Below, piece by piece: positions 10,269 through 19,339 of a stretch of DNA of 64,000 nt. Both the position numbers and the translations under genes were made by a program. The notes beneath the pieces were generated by a model that worked only from the letters and a program-made list of their open reading frames with translations, searched no databases and was not told where the DNA came from. This stretch comes from Caulochytrium protostelioides (lineage: Eukaryota; Chytridiomycota; Caulochytriomycetes; Caulochytriales; Caulochytriaceae). The DNA lies in NCBI GenBank assembly GCA_003615045.1, contig ML014114.1:1-64000 (forward strand), written 5' to 3'. Within the stretch, counting starts at the first letter, position 1. Each line of letters opens with the position of its first letter.

Positions 10269-11927
10269 TCACTTGCGTCGCGACCACCACCATCCCTTCG
10301 ATGCGGCCGCTTTAGCGCCGTTGGTGGCGGCCTGGAACAACCCGGGTTTGGGCGACGACGAGGCCGAGGCTGAGGACGCGGAGGAAGCATTCATACTCTG
10401 CTTAACGCGGACCGCCACGGTGCGAATGGTATCATCGCGGCGCCACCAGCCGCCCTGCAGCATGCGCAGCAGGTGTTTCGCATAGACGGGGTCGCTCTGG
10501 GCGGCTTGCGCCATCAGCCGGAAGAAGTCGCGGCAGTCCTCTAGAGCGGCGCGGCGCGTGGCGCGCACGTGCACCGGCGCCGACGGCGTGATGGTCTGCT
10601 CGGCGGCGGCCTGCTCGGCGGTCGACGCGATGCGCTGGATGAACGACGCGCCGAGCGCGAGCACGTCGCGGTTAAACGCGCGCTCCTTCGCGTCTGCGTG
10701 CACGATGGTCTCCATGTCGGTCAGGATATCGCCAGCGTCCCACGGCGAGAGCAGCTCCGCCGCGGTGAGGGCGCGGACCCGCGACACGAGCACGTGCGCC
10801 AGTCCCACCATCTCCACGTCCAGCAGGTGCGGCGACGTCAGCGGTGGCATGTCTTCCGACAGGTTCTGCCGCCGCGACGCGTGCGGCAGATGGTTATCGC
10901 TCTGGTGCTGCAGGATCGCCTGGCTCGGGACATTCGCCGCGGACGCCGGCGACGACGCACTGTGCAGCGGGTTGAAGCCCAGATGGGGTTTGATGCTCGG
11001 GGGCGCGCCGCGCAGCAAGCGCTTCTTGCCGCTCGCCGCGCCGGCGTCGCCATGGGCGCCCTGGGCAGGGCCCGGGCCGCCGGGCCGACCGAAGGCCGCG
11101 GCGCCCAGCGCGCGGTCGTGCGGATCCTCCGTCGCCGCGGCCAAATCGCCCGTCCTCATGGCCACCGCCGCCGTCTCGGACGGCGCGCCGCGACCGATGC
11201 CGTGGCCGTCGCCGCGGTCCCGCAGGACGCCCGGCGCGCTCGTGGTGCTCGGCGGGTCGCTGTGGGTGCGGCCCAGGGGCGGCGAGGGCCCCGGGGCGGC
11301 GGCGGCGTGGCCGTGCGCCGTCCGGGGCGTGAGCGCGGCCGAGGAGGAGTGGGAGCGCCCACGGGGCGGCGTGCTCACGGGCAGCGGCGGCGTGTCGGGC
11401 GCCGCGGCCGCCAGATCGCCGGCTTCGTTCAACGAGGCCGGACGGCCGCCGGCCGTCGCGAAGGGCCATGGCGGCTTGGCCGCGAGGTGGCCGTGCGGCG
11501 GATACGCCGTCTTGGGCGGCGGCGCGGACGGCGACGGCGAGCGGCGCGAGGGGGCGCGGGAGTTGGTCGGCGATGCGGCGGCGGCGGCGGCCGACGACGA
11601 CGACGGCGGCACGGCAGGGCCCGCTGCGGCGGCTGCAGCGGCCGGGTATGGCGCCGCGCCGTCGGCGGCGTTGGTCAGCGGGATCTCGTCGAACTCGCCG
11701 CTCTCGTCGCCGAAGTCCAAGCCGAAACCGAACCCGGCATGCGGCTCGGCGGCGGCCGCGGCGGCCGCGGCGGCGACGACGGCGGCGGCTTTATAAGGCG
11801 AGACGGGGTGCACTGTCTCGGCGGTGGCGGCAGCCGTCGCGCGTGCGGGCGAGGAGGCGCGACGATCCATGGCGGCCCAGCCGTCGGTCGCGCTACCGGC
11901 GTCCGTGACGCCGGCCATGGGCGCCAT
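10269..11927 (-). CDS. Ser/Ala-rich protein with a conserved-looking C-terminal helical domain
   Basis: 552 residues from the first in-frame ATG at 11927. The frame stays open to about 12095 with only a TTG, so a 5' exon is possible. The N-terminal two thirds is low complexity (Ala, Pro, Ser, Gly) and probably disordered. From about residue 390 the composition becomes normal and helical: HLLDVEMVGLAHVLVSRVRA, AGDILTDMETIVHADAKERA, LEDCRDFFRLMAQAAQS, YAKHLLRMLQGGWWRRDD. The protein ends with a Ser-rich stretch and the basic, Trp-containing tail KGWWWSRRK. I do not recognise the family. The normal codon context and absence of interruptions argue for a real gene; the tail could bind membrane, which is speculation. 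Confidence 0.7.
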   Translation of the reverse strand: MAPMAGVTDAGSATDGWAAMDRRASSPARATAAATAETVHPVSPYKAAAVVAAAAAAAAAEPHAGFGFGLDFGDESGEFDEIPLTNAADGAAPYPAAAAAAAGPAVPPSSSSAAAAAASPTNSRAPSRRSPSPSAPPPKTAYPPHGHLAAKPPWPFATAGGRPASLNEAGDLAAAAPDTPPLPVSTPPRGRSHSSSAALTPRTAHGHAAAAPGPSPPLGRTHSDPPSTTSAPGVLRDRGDGHGIGRGAPSETAAVAMRTGDLAAATEDPHDRALGAAAFGRPGGPGPAQGAHGDAGAASGKKRLLRGAPPSIKPHLGFNPLHSASSPASAANVPSQAILQHQSDNHLPHASRRQNLSEDMPPLTSPHLLDVEMVGLAHVLVSRVRALTAAELLSPWDAGDILTDMETIVHADAKERAFNRDVLALGASFIQRIASTAEQAAAEQTITPSAPVHVRATRRAALEDCRDFFRLMAQAAQSDPVYAKHLLRMLQGGWWRRDDTIRTVAVRVKQSMNASSASSASASSSPKPGLFQAATNGAKAAASKGWWWSRRK

Positions 11928-12095
11928 CCGTGGGACGGCCACGGCACCCAATGCTGTCGATGGCGGCGCGCGGGGAAACGGACGGACGCGGCGCCGCGGG
12001 GTCGCCACCAGCGCTGTTGGCGAAGGACCCCGTCCCGTCGTTGCGGTCAACGCAGACGTCAGCGGGGCGTTCTCAAAGCGTCGTCGCGCTGGTCA

Positions 12096-13753
12096 AACGC
12101 AGGAGTCGTCCGGATGGCGGGATGGTCCAGAACGGCGAGGGCAACGGCAAGGGCGATGGCGGCGGCAATGGACGTGATGGGGGAGTATGAAAGCGCAGAC
12201 GCGTTCGGGGAAGGGGGTTGAGAGGTTCGGGGCGGTAGGGACGACCCGGTCGGAGTCTTCCCGCGGAGAGTCGATCGTTCCGTCGGAGATTAACCGGCGC
12301 GCGGGCCGACGGCGGCTGGATGCATCAACCGCAGGGAAGGGGCGCTTGGCACGGAGGCAGGAACGACGGTGACCCCACGCACGGATACCGGCGCCGTCTG
12401 GCAGCGTGCTGCGAGACGAGATGGGGAGTCCGTGGCTGGTATTCGCCAGAGCGAGCGGTCGGTCAGGCCACCGCGTATGAGGCGCTAGGAGCGGCAAAGG
12501 ATAGCGCGTCCTGCGTGACTGGCGCGAGTTGCTTGCTTTGCCCGATGAGCGACGGTTCGATGGTTCGCCGGTTCGATGCCCGTCAGCAGGTTTCGGCAGA
12601 CAGCTGCCACATCAAGCATTCTCAGCGGGCGAACCCATGGCACTGCTTGGTAGCGGCAGCGGGCAATCGGATGGATCAGCGGCACCTGTGGCAGGATCGC
12701 CTCGGCGGCAGGAGACTAGAGCCATCGTGCCGTTCCAGGGCGATAGACCGTCATGCTGCGCCACCCGCCGCCGCCCCGCCCAAGGAGGGTGGGCAGACTG
12801 TGCTGTTGCCGACCCTGCCGCAGCGGGCTCGGGGCTCATGAGAACGCAAAAACTTGCACGTGCTTCGCAGCGTTGCTGGCCCGTCTTGACAGCGGTATGG
12901 TGGCGCGGCTGCAGCCTCCGGGGACCGGGTGATAGCGCATCCTGCGGCTGGGAGGCCGTTGATCGATACCGCATCCTGGGATGCGTTTCATCCCAGGGAT
13001 ACGCAGTGATCGAAGAGGGCTGGGATGCGTGACGTGCGTTGTCACGCCCTGATCGTCGCTTGTGGCTTTGGTCGATCGACGCGGTCGATCGCCGGCCGTC
13101 GCAGTGTGGCGCCGAGACATTGCGGGGATGGCGGTTCGGTTCATGCACAGGAAACGCCGACGCAGAAGATTGAAGATTGAAGATTGAAGCGCCGCTGGGG
13201 CCGCCTGGACGACGCGCCGGCACGCCGCGGCAGGACCCACCCCCCGCGACGCCGTCCCGCCGCCGCCTTCTACGCCGCCGATCCCTGTCGGGCGGTCGTG
13301 GCCGCGCCCTCTGCCCTCGCTATGGTGGGCATGTGGTGACGATCCATGGATCCAACCTCCGCCCGTGGCCGCGTGACGACGACGTCTCCGTGGCTGGTGC
13401 CGTGCCGTGCCGACGCTCCAACGACCTGGCTCACTCGCTTCGCTGGCCTTGCCGGCGGATGCGAATGCCCGCGAGGCCGTGTCGAGTCGTGGAAAGGGTG
13501 TAGTGTGCGGTATCCCGACATCCAAAGATCTCGGATGAATCGGACGGGATGGGAGACGACCGCACGAGACGCAGCAGCATGACCGCGACCTGCCGCGCTC
13601 GTGTACGCGTGGACATGGATCGACGGCGAGCACGGACGACCATCACCCACCGACGCCGCAGACGCGGGATCGATTCCCTTCCAATTGACGGTGGCGCTGC
13701 TCCACGGACCTGCCGTCCTGATCGCGGCCCCCGCCCCTCCCGCGCTGCCTGAA
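12096..13753. other. Divergent intergenic region
   Basis: Lies between two divergently transcribed genes, so both promoters should be here. Several overlapping frames on both strands are Arg/Pro-rich and unrecognised. A short GAAGATT(GAAGATT)-type repeat sits near 13167-13190. No RNA gene seen. Confidence 0.45.
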
Positions 13754-16700
13754 ATGGACGACTTCGACGAGCTTGAGCGGTCTCTCTTTGGCGGCGGCGG
13801 CGGCACGTCGGCCACTCCCGCGGCCGCTGCCGCGCCGGCGCCGGCCTACAAGCCCGCCGTCCGCGCGCGCGACGACGCCTTCGATCTCGGCTTCGGCCGC
13901 GCCGACGCCGCAGCATCCGGCGGCGGCTCTAGCACCAAGACGCTGGCCTGGTCCGGCGGCGGCGGCGGCGACCCGTTCGCGACCACCGGCGGCGGCGGCG
14001 GCACGGGCACGAGCACGAGCACGAGCCATGGGGTGCCGTCCGCGGCGCCGATGTCGTCGGCGTCCAAATCCCGACGCGACTCGTGGTCCCTGCCCCTCGA
14101 CGACTTTGGACCCCCCGCGGCCCCACCCCCTGCGGCGCAGGCGCTGAACGAGCCCGCGCGGCCCGCCATGAGCTTTAGCTTCCTGACCGCCGAAAGCGGC
14201 GCCGGTGAGCTCAGCGGCGGCGGCGGCGGCGGCGGGATGGGCCACCGTCTGGGCGCCTCCAACGCCTTCCCGTCGCCCGTCGACGCGGCCAGCCCGTCGT
14301 TCCTGACGGCGCCGCCGTCCGCCTCGCTGGCCGCTTCCGCCCCCGCGAGCAACGGCGGCGCCCGTGCTGCCGCCGCCGCGGCCGCCGGAAGCGCCGAGAT
14401 CCCGAGCTTCCTGCTGAACAATCAGAACCGCCCGAGCCGCCGGCGCGGGACGCTGGCCGCAAGCGACGGCCCGGCGGGCGGCCTCGACCTCGGGTTCCTC
14501 TCCGCGACGGCACAGACGCCAGCACCCGCGGCGGCGCTGCCCTTTCTGGGGGGCCCGGCCTCGGCGCCCGCCGAGCCACGCACGTTCGATTTCCTGACGG
14601 CGGCGGCGGCGCCGCCGCCCGTTGATCGGGCCCCGACGCGCCATGCGTCCTGGGACGCCGCGCCTCGGCCCGCCGCGCCGACGTCGCGCCACGGCCCGCC
14701 GCTCCGGATCGAGACGCGGCCTACGGACGGCGCGGCCGCCGACAGGACGACGGCGCATGATCGCTGGGACATGGCATCACCGCCCGCGGCGGCGGCAGCG
14801 CCAGTCTCGGCACCCGCGGCGCGCTCGAGCCACCCGACGCCGTCGCATCGGCACGCCGCGGCGCCGTCGTCGCCGCGGTCCGCACCGTCCCGCCGGTCAC
14901 GCGATCCCGCGCCCTCCCGCCGCGCGCGGTCGCCAGCGCGGTCGCGCTCTCGGTCGCGGCGCACGGCGAGGTCGGCCTCGCCGGCCGCCGCGGCGTCGGC
15001 GTCGGACGCCGCGTCGGCCAGCGACACGGCGAGTTCCCGGTCCGAGCCGCTGTCGCTCTCGGAGACGGACGCGGACGTCGATCTGCCGACGCGGTCGTCC
15101 GCGCCATCGCCCCTCTCGTTCGCCTCGGACGACGGCGACGACGCCGAGGGCCGCGAGGCGCCCGTCGCGCGGCGCGGCCGCCACGGCCACGCGCATCGCC
15201 GCAGCGCCGCGGCGCCTCGGCCAGACCGGCGCTCGGCGTTGTCCGCGCGGCCGTCCTCGCCGGCGCGACGGCGGCCATCTCCAGCGCCCACGTCGTCCGA
15301 AAAACCCGCGCACGCCGATCAGCCACCCGCCGCGGCCGCCGCGAAGCGCTGCCGCCACGGCAAGCCCAGCCCGTCGTCCCGCCCCGCCGCATCGCGCGCA
15401 GCGGACGACGAGGCGACCACGTCGCACGCGGGCAGCGACAGCGACGACGACGATGCTGAGACGGGCACGCCGATCGATATCGGGTCGCTGGCGGACGAGG
15501 CGACCGCGGAGGCGTCGATCGAGCCAGCACGACCGCCAAAGAAAGCAGGCAAGAAAGTGTTGACCTTTGGCCAGGCGACGTCCCGATCGTCGGAACCGGC
15601 TCGGACGGTACCGATGGCAGCGCCCGTAGTCGCGGCACCCGTGGCCGTCGCCCCGCCGGTCGAGACCGCCGTCGCCGCTGTGCAGACCGAGGCGCCGTCG
15701 GCGTCGTCCGACCCCGAAATGCAGGCGCTCGTCCACACGCTGGAGACGCGGTTCCGCCAGGAGCGCGCGGCGCTCGTGGAAGCGCAGATCTCGGAGCGCT
15801 CGGCGCTGCAGAGCGCGCAGACCCGCCAGATCGCCGCGCTGCAGGCCGAGTTCGCCCAGCAGCTCGAGCGGCAGAAGGGCACGGCCGCCGCCGAGGCCCG
15901 CAGCGCTGCGCTGCTGGAGCTCGCGTGTGCGCGCCGCGCCCATGCCGAGGAGATGGCGGGGCTGCAGCGCGCCCACGCCGAAGAAGTCGCCCGGCTCGCG
16001 AGCGCCGCCATGGCCGCCACGCCCGCGTCGGCGACCGCGCCCGACAGCGGTGCCGCGGCGGCGGCGGCGGCGGCGGCCACGAGCGAGGGCATCCGCGCTA
16101 GCCTGGCCCAGCTGGTCGGCGCGCAGCAGGCCGCGGCGCAGCAGCACGCGGCGACGCTGCAGGGCGAGAAAGCTACGCTGCAGACGGTTGTGGCCGAGTT
16201 GCGGGAGCAGCTGGCGCAGGCGCGGCAGGACATGGAGCAGACGTCGCGGCGCGTGGCCGCGGAACGCGCGCGGGAGGCCGAGGTCGCGGCCAAGACGCAG
16301 ACGCAGCGCGCGGCGTGGCACGACGGCGAGGCCGACGCGGTCGTGCAAGCGCTGCGCCACCAAGCGACGCTGGAGCGCGCCGAGCTCGCCCACGCCAAGG
16401 GCGCCCACGAGGCGGAGGTCGCGCGGCACCAGCGCGCCGTGGCGCTGTGGCAGCAGGAGCGCAGCCTGACGGAACGCGTGCTCGGCGAGCGCCGCGCCGC
16501 GTATACCGCGGACACAGAGCGGTTGCATGCCGAGCTGGCGCGGCTGAAGGCGGACCGTCTGGCGTTCGACGGCGCGGCCGCGGAGCTGCGCGCGCGCATG
16601 GCGGCGCTGTCGACCTCCGAGGACACGCTGCGCGCGCGCATGGAGGAGACGCTGTCGCTCCGGGAAGCGCTGCACACGTGGCGCGAGCGCGCCGAGGCGG

Positions 16701-17521
16701 CCGAGCGTGATGCGCTCGAGTGGCGCACGCAGTACGACGCCGAGCACGGCGCGGTGCTGCGCGAGCGCGAGCAGCTCGCGCACGACGCGGCGGCGCTGCA
16801 GGCCAAGCTGGCGCGCGACACGGAGGCGCTGCGCGAGGACCGGCTGGAGCTGGCGAAAGAGCGCGCCGCGCATACCTGCGCGCCCGCCGAGCCCCACTAC
16901 GATCCGTACCTCGGGCTCGGCGTGGCGCGCGGCGGCCGCGCCCTGCGCCGCGCGCCGGCGGCGGCCCACGTGCGGTCGCCGGCGCGGTCGCCGGTGCGGA
17001 CGGCCGCGGTGGGACCGCCGGCGTCACCCGCGCGGCACCGCAGGGGCCTGTCGCACCGCGCGCCGGCGCGCCGGTCGTCGCCGGTCCGGCGCGTCAAAAC
17101 CATGCGCGCTTCGCGCGCAACGCGGCGGTCGTCGCCCCACGATCCCGATCGCGATGCGGATTCATGCGCGACGCCGCTCGCGCCCGAGAGGGCCTCCGGG
17201 GGGCCCGTGGTGGGGCTGCCGAAGCCGCGGGCGGCGGTCCGCTCGGGCCGCTTCTCGCCGGCGCGGTATGAAGTGCCGCAGGCCGCTGATCCGGCGCCCG
17301 CGACGTCGACGGCATCGGCATCGGCATCGGCCGAGTCACAGGCCAAGACGACGGCGTCGACGCCGCCGCTGGTGGGATCGAGCGCCGCCCTGTATCGCCA
17401 GCTCTCCTCGCAGCTCGATCTCTTCCTGGCAGCCGTTCCGCAGGCTGAAGTCACGCTCTCGGACCAGCAGCAGTTCCTGTCGCGGTCGGTGTTGGCGCAG
17501 CCCACGCATCGCGCGTTCTAA
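13754..17521 (+). CDS. Large coiled-coil protein resembling FBF1 (distal-appendage protein)
   Basis: 1255 residues from ATG 13754 (MDDFDELERSLFGGG); the frame is open further upstream but that part is not protein-like. Residues 1-640 are low complexity with repeated hydrophobic mini-motifs (SFLTAPPS, FDFLTAAA) and Arg/Ser-rich blocks. Residues about 650-1045 form a long heptad coiled coil rich in Glu, Arg, Ala and Gln (ALVHTLETRFRQERAALVEA to AKLARDTEALREDRLELAKE). The extreme C-terminus, LYRQLSSQLDLFLAAV...LSDQQQFLSRS, resembles the short C-terminal end of animal FBF1. FBF1 is a centriole distal-appendage component needed for cilium docking. The assignment is tentative because coiled coils converge easily; architecture (disordered N-half, long coil, short terminal motif) is the main support. 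Confidence 0.6.
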   Translation: MDDFDELERSLFGGGGGTSATPAAAAAPAPAYKPAVRARDDAFDLGFGRADAAASGGGSSTKTLAWSGGGGGDPFATTGGGGGTGTSTSTSHGVPSAAPMSSASKSRRDSWSLPLDDFGPPAAPPPAAQALNEPARPAMSFSFLTAESGAGELSGGGGGGGMGHRLGASNAFPSPVDAASPSFLTAPPSASLAASAPASNGGARAAAAAAAGSAEIPSFLLNNQNRPSRRRGTLAASDGPAGGLDLGFLSATAQTPAPAAALPFLGGPASAPAEPRTFDFLTAAAAPPPVDRAPTRHASWDAAPRPAAPTSRHGPPLRIETRPTDGAAADRTTAHDRWDMASPPAAAAAPVSAPAARSSHPTPSHRHAAAPSSPRSAPSRRSRDPAPSRRARSPARSRSRSRRTARSASPAAAASASDAASASDTASSRSEPLSLSETDADVDLPTRSSAPSPLSFASDDGDDAEGREAPVARRGRHGHAHRRSAAAPRPDRRSALSARPSSPARRRPSPAPTSSEKPAHADQPPAAAAAKRCRHGKPSPSSRPAASRAADDEATTSHAGSDSDDDDAETGTPIDIGSLADEATAEASIEPARPPKKAGKKVLTFGQATSRSSEPARTVPMAAPVVAAPVAVAPPVETAVAAVQTEAPSASSDPEMQALVHTLETRFRQERAALVEAQISERSALQSAQTRQIAALQAEFAQQLERQKGTAAAEARSAALLELACARRAHAEEMAGLQRAHAEEVARLASAAMAATPASATAPDSGAAAAAAAAATSEGIRASLAQLVGAQQAAAQQHAATLQGEKATLQTVVAELREQLAQARQDMEQTSRRVAAERAREAEVAAKTQTQRAAWHDGEADAVVQALRHQATLERAELAHAKGAHEAEVARHQRAVALWQQERSLTERVLGERRAAYTADTERLHAELARLKADRLAFDGAAAELRARMAALSTSEDTLRARMEETLSLREALHTWRERAEAAERDALEWRTQYDAEHGAVLREREQLAHDAAALQAKLARDTEALREDRLELAKERAAHTCAPAEPHYDPYLGLGVARGGRALRRAPAAAHVRSPARSPVRTAAVGPPASPARHRRGLSHRAPARRSSPVRRVKTMRASRATRRSSPHDPDRDADSCATPLAPERASGGPVVGLPKPRAAVRSGRFSPARYEVPQAADPAPATSTASASASAESQAKTTASTPPLVGSSAALYRQLSSQLDLFLAAVPQAEVTLSDQQQFLSRSVLAQPTHRAF

Positions 17522-19339
17522 CCCTTGGAGGGCACCGATGCGTGCCTCGGACGGCGTTCCCACAGCACCCTAGAATGCCTCGATACACAAGGCATACCTA
17601 ACGACGGATGCGCGTCATGCATGCCGATGCCTTCGCGCTGTTCTGGCGGAAAATAAATCAAGAAATCGCCTAGCGCGATGCATGAACGGCATCAAAAACT
17701 CATTTTTTTCTCTACTTTGCCAGGCTGATTAGCAGTGGTCCGTGGGTGAAGCCGCACCGAAAGGATAAGCCCCGCGTGAGGGGGTCTCGCCTGCGATGCC
17801 GGCCCCCGAGGCGGACTGAGCGAACGACGTCAGTTGGCGGTGACCACGGGGTCCTCCCAGGCCGCTCTACGTGCTCTCAGTGCTTGCCCAGAGCTGAAAT
17901 TTTGTTTGTTGCGATGTCGGCTTATCGTGGCGGAGCTGTTTCAAGGGCTCTCGTCATGGCTCGCGCAGCTGGGCGTCGGTGCCGCATGCCGCACCGCTGC
18001 CTGTTTCAGACCGCGTGACGCGGACGCCCGCCGGCCCCGGGAGACTCGACGACGCTGGCGAGGGCGCCGGCGAGGGCGCCGGCGAGGGCGCCGGCGAGGG
18101 CGCTGTCCATACCGACAGACCCTTCTTTTTTCTTCGGGTGGCCGGCGGCGCAGCAGGACGGAACCGAGGTTCACGGCCGCCTCGGCGGGGCTGCCGCACC
18201 ACGGCGCCCGCCATGGGATGGGCGGCATGCGGATCCGCCCGGGCGCGAGCCGGCGGCGCGGCGACGGACGGCGCGGCGAGGCCCCGCGGGCGCCGCGCCG
18301 CGCAACAAAGCGTCGGAGCAGAAAATTCATGGCCGTCCGAAGGATCGGCAGATGGCGCGTCCCGCCGGTCCCGGCTCGGCGCCGGCCGCCGGTGTCCTGA
18401 ACGCGGCGGCAGGATGGATCGCGTCCTGGGCACGGCGCCGGCGCTCCGGTGCAGGCCGCGGCGGCGGTGGCGCCTGGCTATCGCGCCAGCGCGGCGGCGC
18501 TCGACGGCGACGGTCGCAGCAGCGTGCGCATGCCGTGCGCGCGTCCATGCGGAGCGGTGCCGTCGGCCATCTGCCAGCGAGGCCCGTGCCGAAGCGCGGC
18601 TCGGGGCCGTCCACGACGCGGACTCGGTCACGCCTGCCTCTTCGGGCGCTGATCATCACCAGGCTCCCCGGGGATGAGTCCGCCAGCTCGGTTGCGCAAC
18701 GCTTCTGGCCCACGCATGGTCGTGACGGCGATCCGTGTTGCCCTACACCGCGCGTATCGTGCAGCAGCAACGACTCGCCTGTCCGACGCCCGAGAGACCA
18801 CTGCTGCGAGACGTCGACCGCCCCCGCCGATCGTCAAACGACCTGATAGACCCCGCCTGGCATGCCGCATGCGCACGGTGTGCGGTGACAACGACACGTC
18901 CGACGCTTCTGTGGCGGCGATCCCGGCCCGCGTGGTCGCCAGCGCCGACAACGCCAACCCCATCAACGACGCCGACGACGTGTCACGGCCCCTTGTGTTT
19001 GATGGAGGTGTGCTGCCGCTTCCCACGCTTCGTGCTATCCGTGCTGTCCCGCGTCTTGCCCAACCCCCCAAGCGCTCCACTTAATCCCCGCTGTTGACGG
19101 AGCCAGGGTCGGTGTTGCCGACCACATCCTGAATGAACGAAAGCACCACAGCCCTCACGCACATTCAGCAGCGCATCTCCGCTGGTCGCTGAACGTTAAA
19201 TTGCCTCGCTTTCGTCGGATTCGTCCCGTCGATTGCCGCCGTTGCTGCATGCTCGCTTCTGGTTTCTGACGCTCCACAACATCCGTGACGGCGCGACGAT
19301 CGTCGGGGACGCAGCTGTATCCTGGGTGCTCCAGGCGCC
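17522..19339. other. 1.8 kb gene-poor region
   Basis: AT-richer tail after the FBF1-like gene (AATAAA-like near 17653), then GC-rich DNA with overlapping Arg/Pro-rich frames on both strands and no recognisable protein. A frame at 18674-19084 has a more ordinary composition but no family. The 3' end should hold the kinase promoter. Confidence 0.45.
18056..18106 (+). repeat. Minisatellite, 12-base unit
   Basis: About four tandem copies of GGCGAGGGCGCC with little variation. No gene context. Confidence 0.8.

Noticed and set aside
12560-12595. tRNA-like GGTTCGATGCCC
   Set aside because: No cloverleaf can be formed with the flanking sequence.
14897-16969. 690-codon minus-strand frame (and a 500-codon one at 15319-16821) opposite the FBF1-like gene
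   Set aside because: Mirror frames of a GC-rich coiled-coil coding region; Arg-rich, no domain, and the plus strand has a coherent heptad pattern.
18056-18106. CRISPR-like array
   Set aside because: Units are contiguous without unique spacers; it is a minisatellite.
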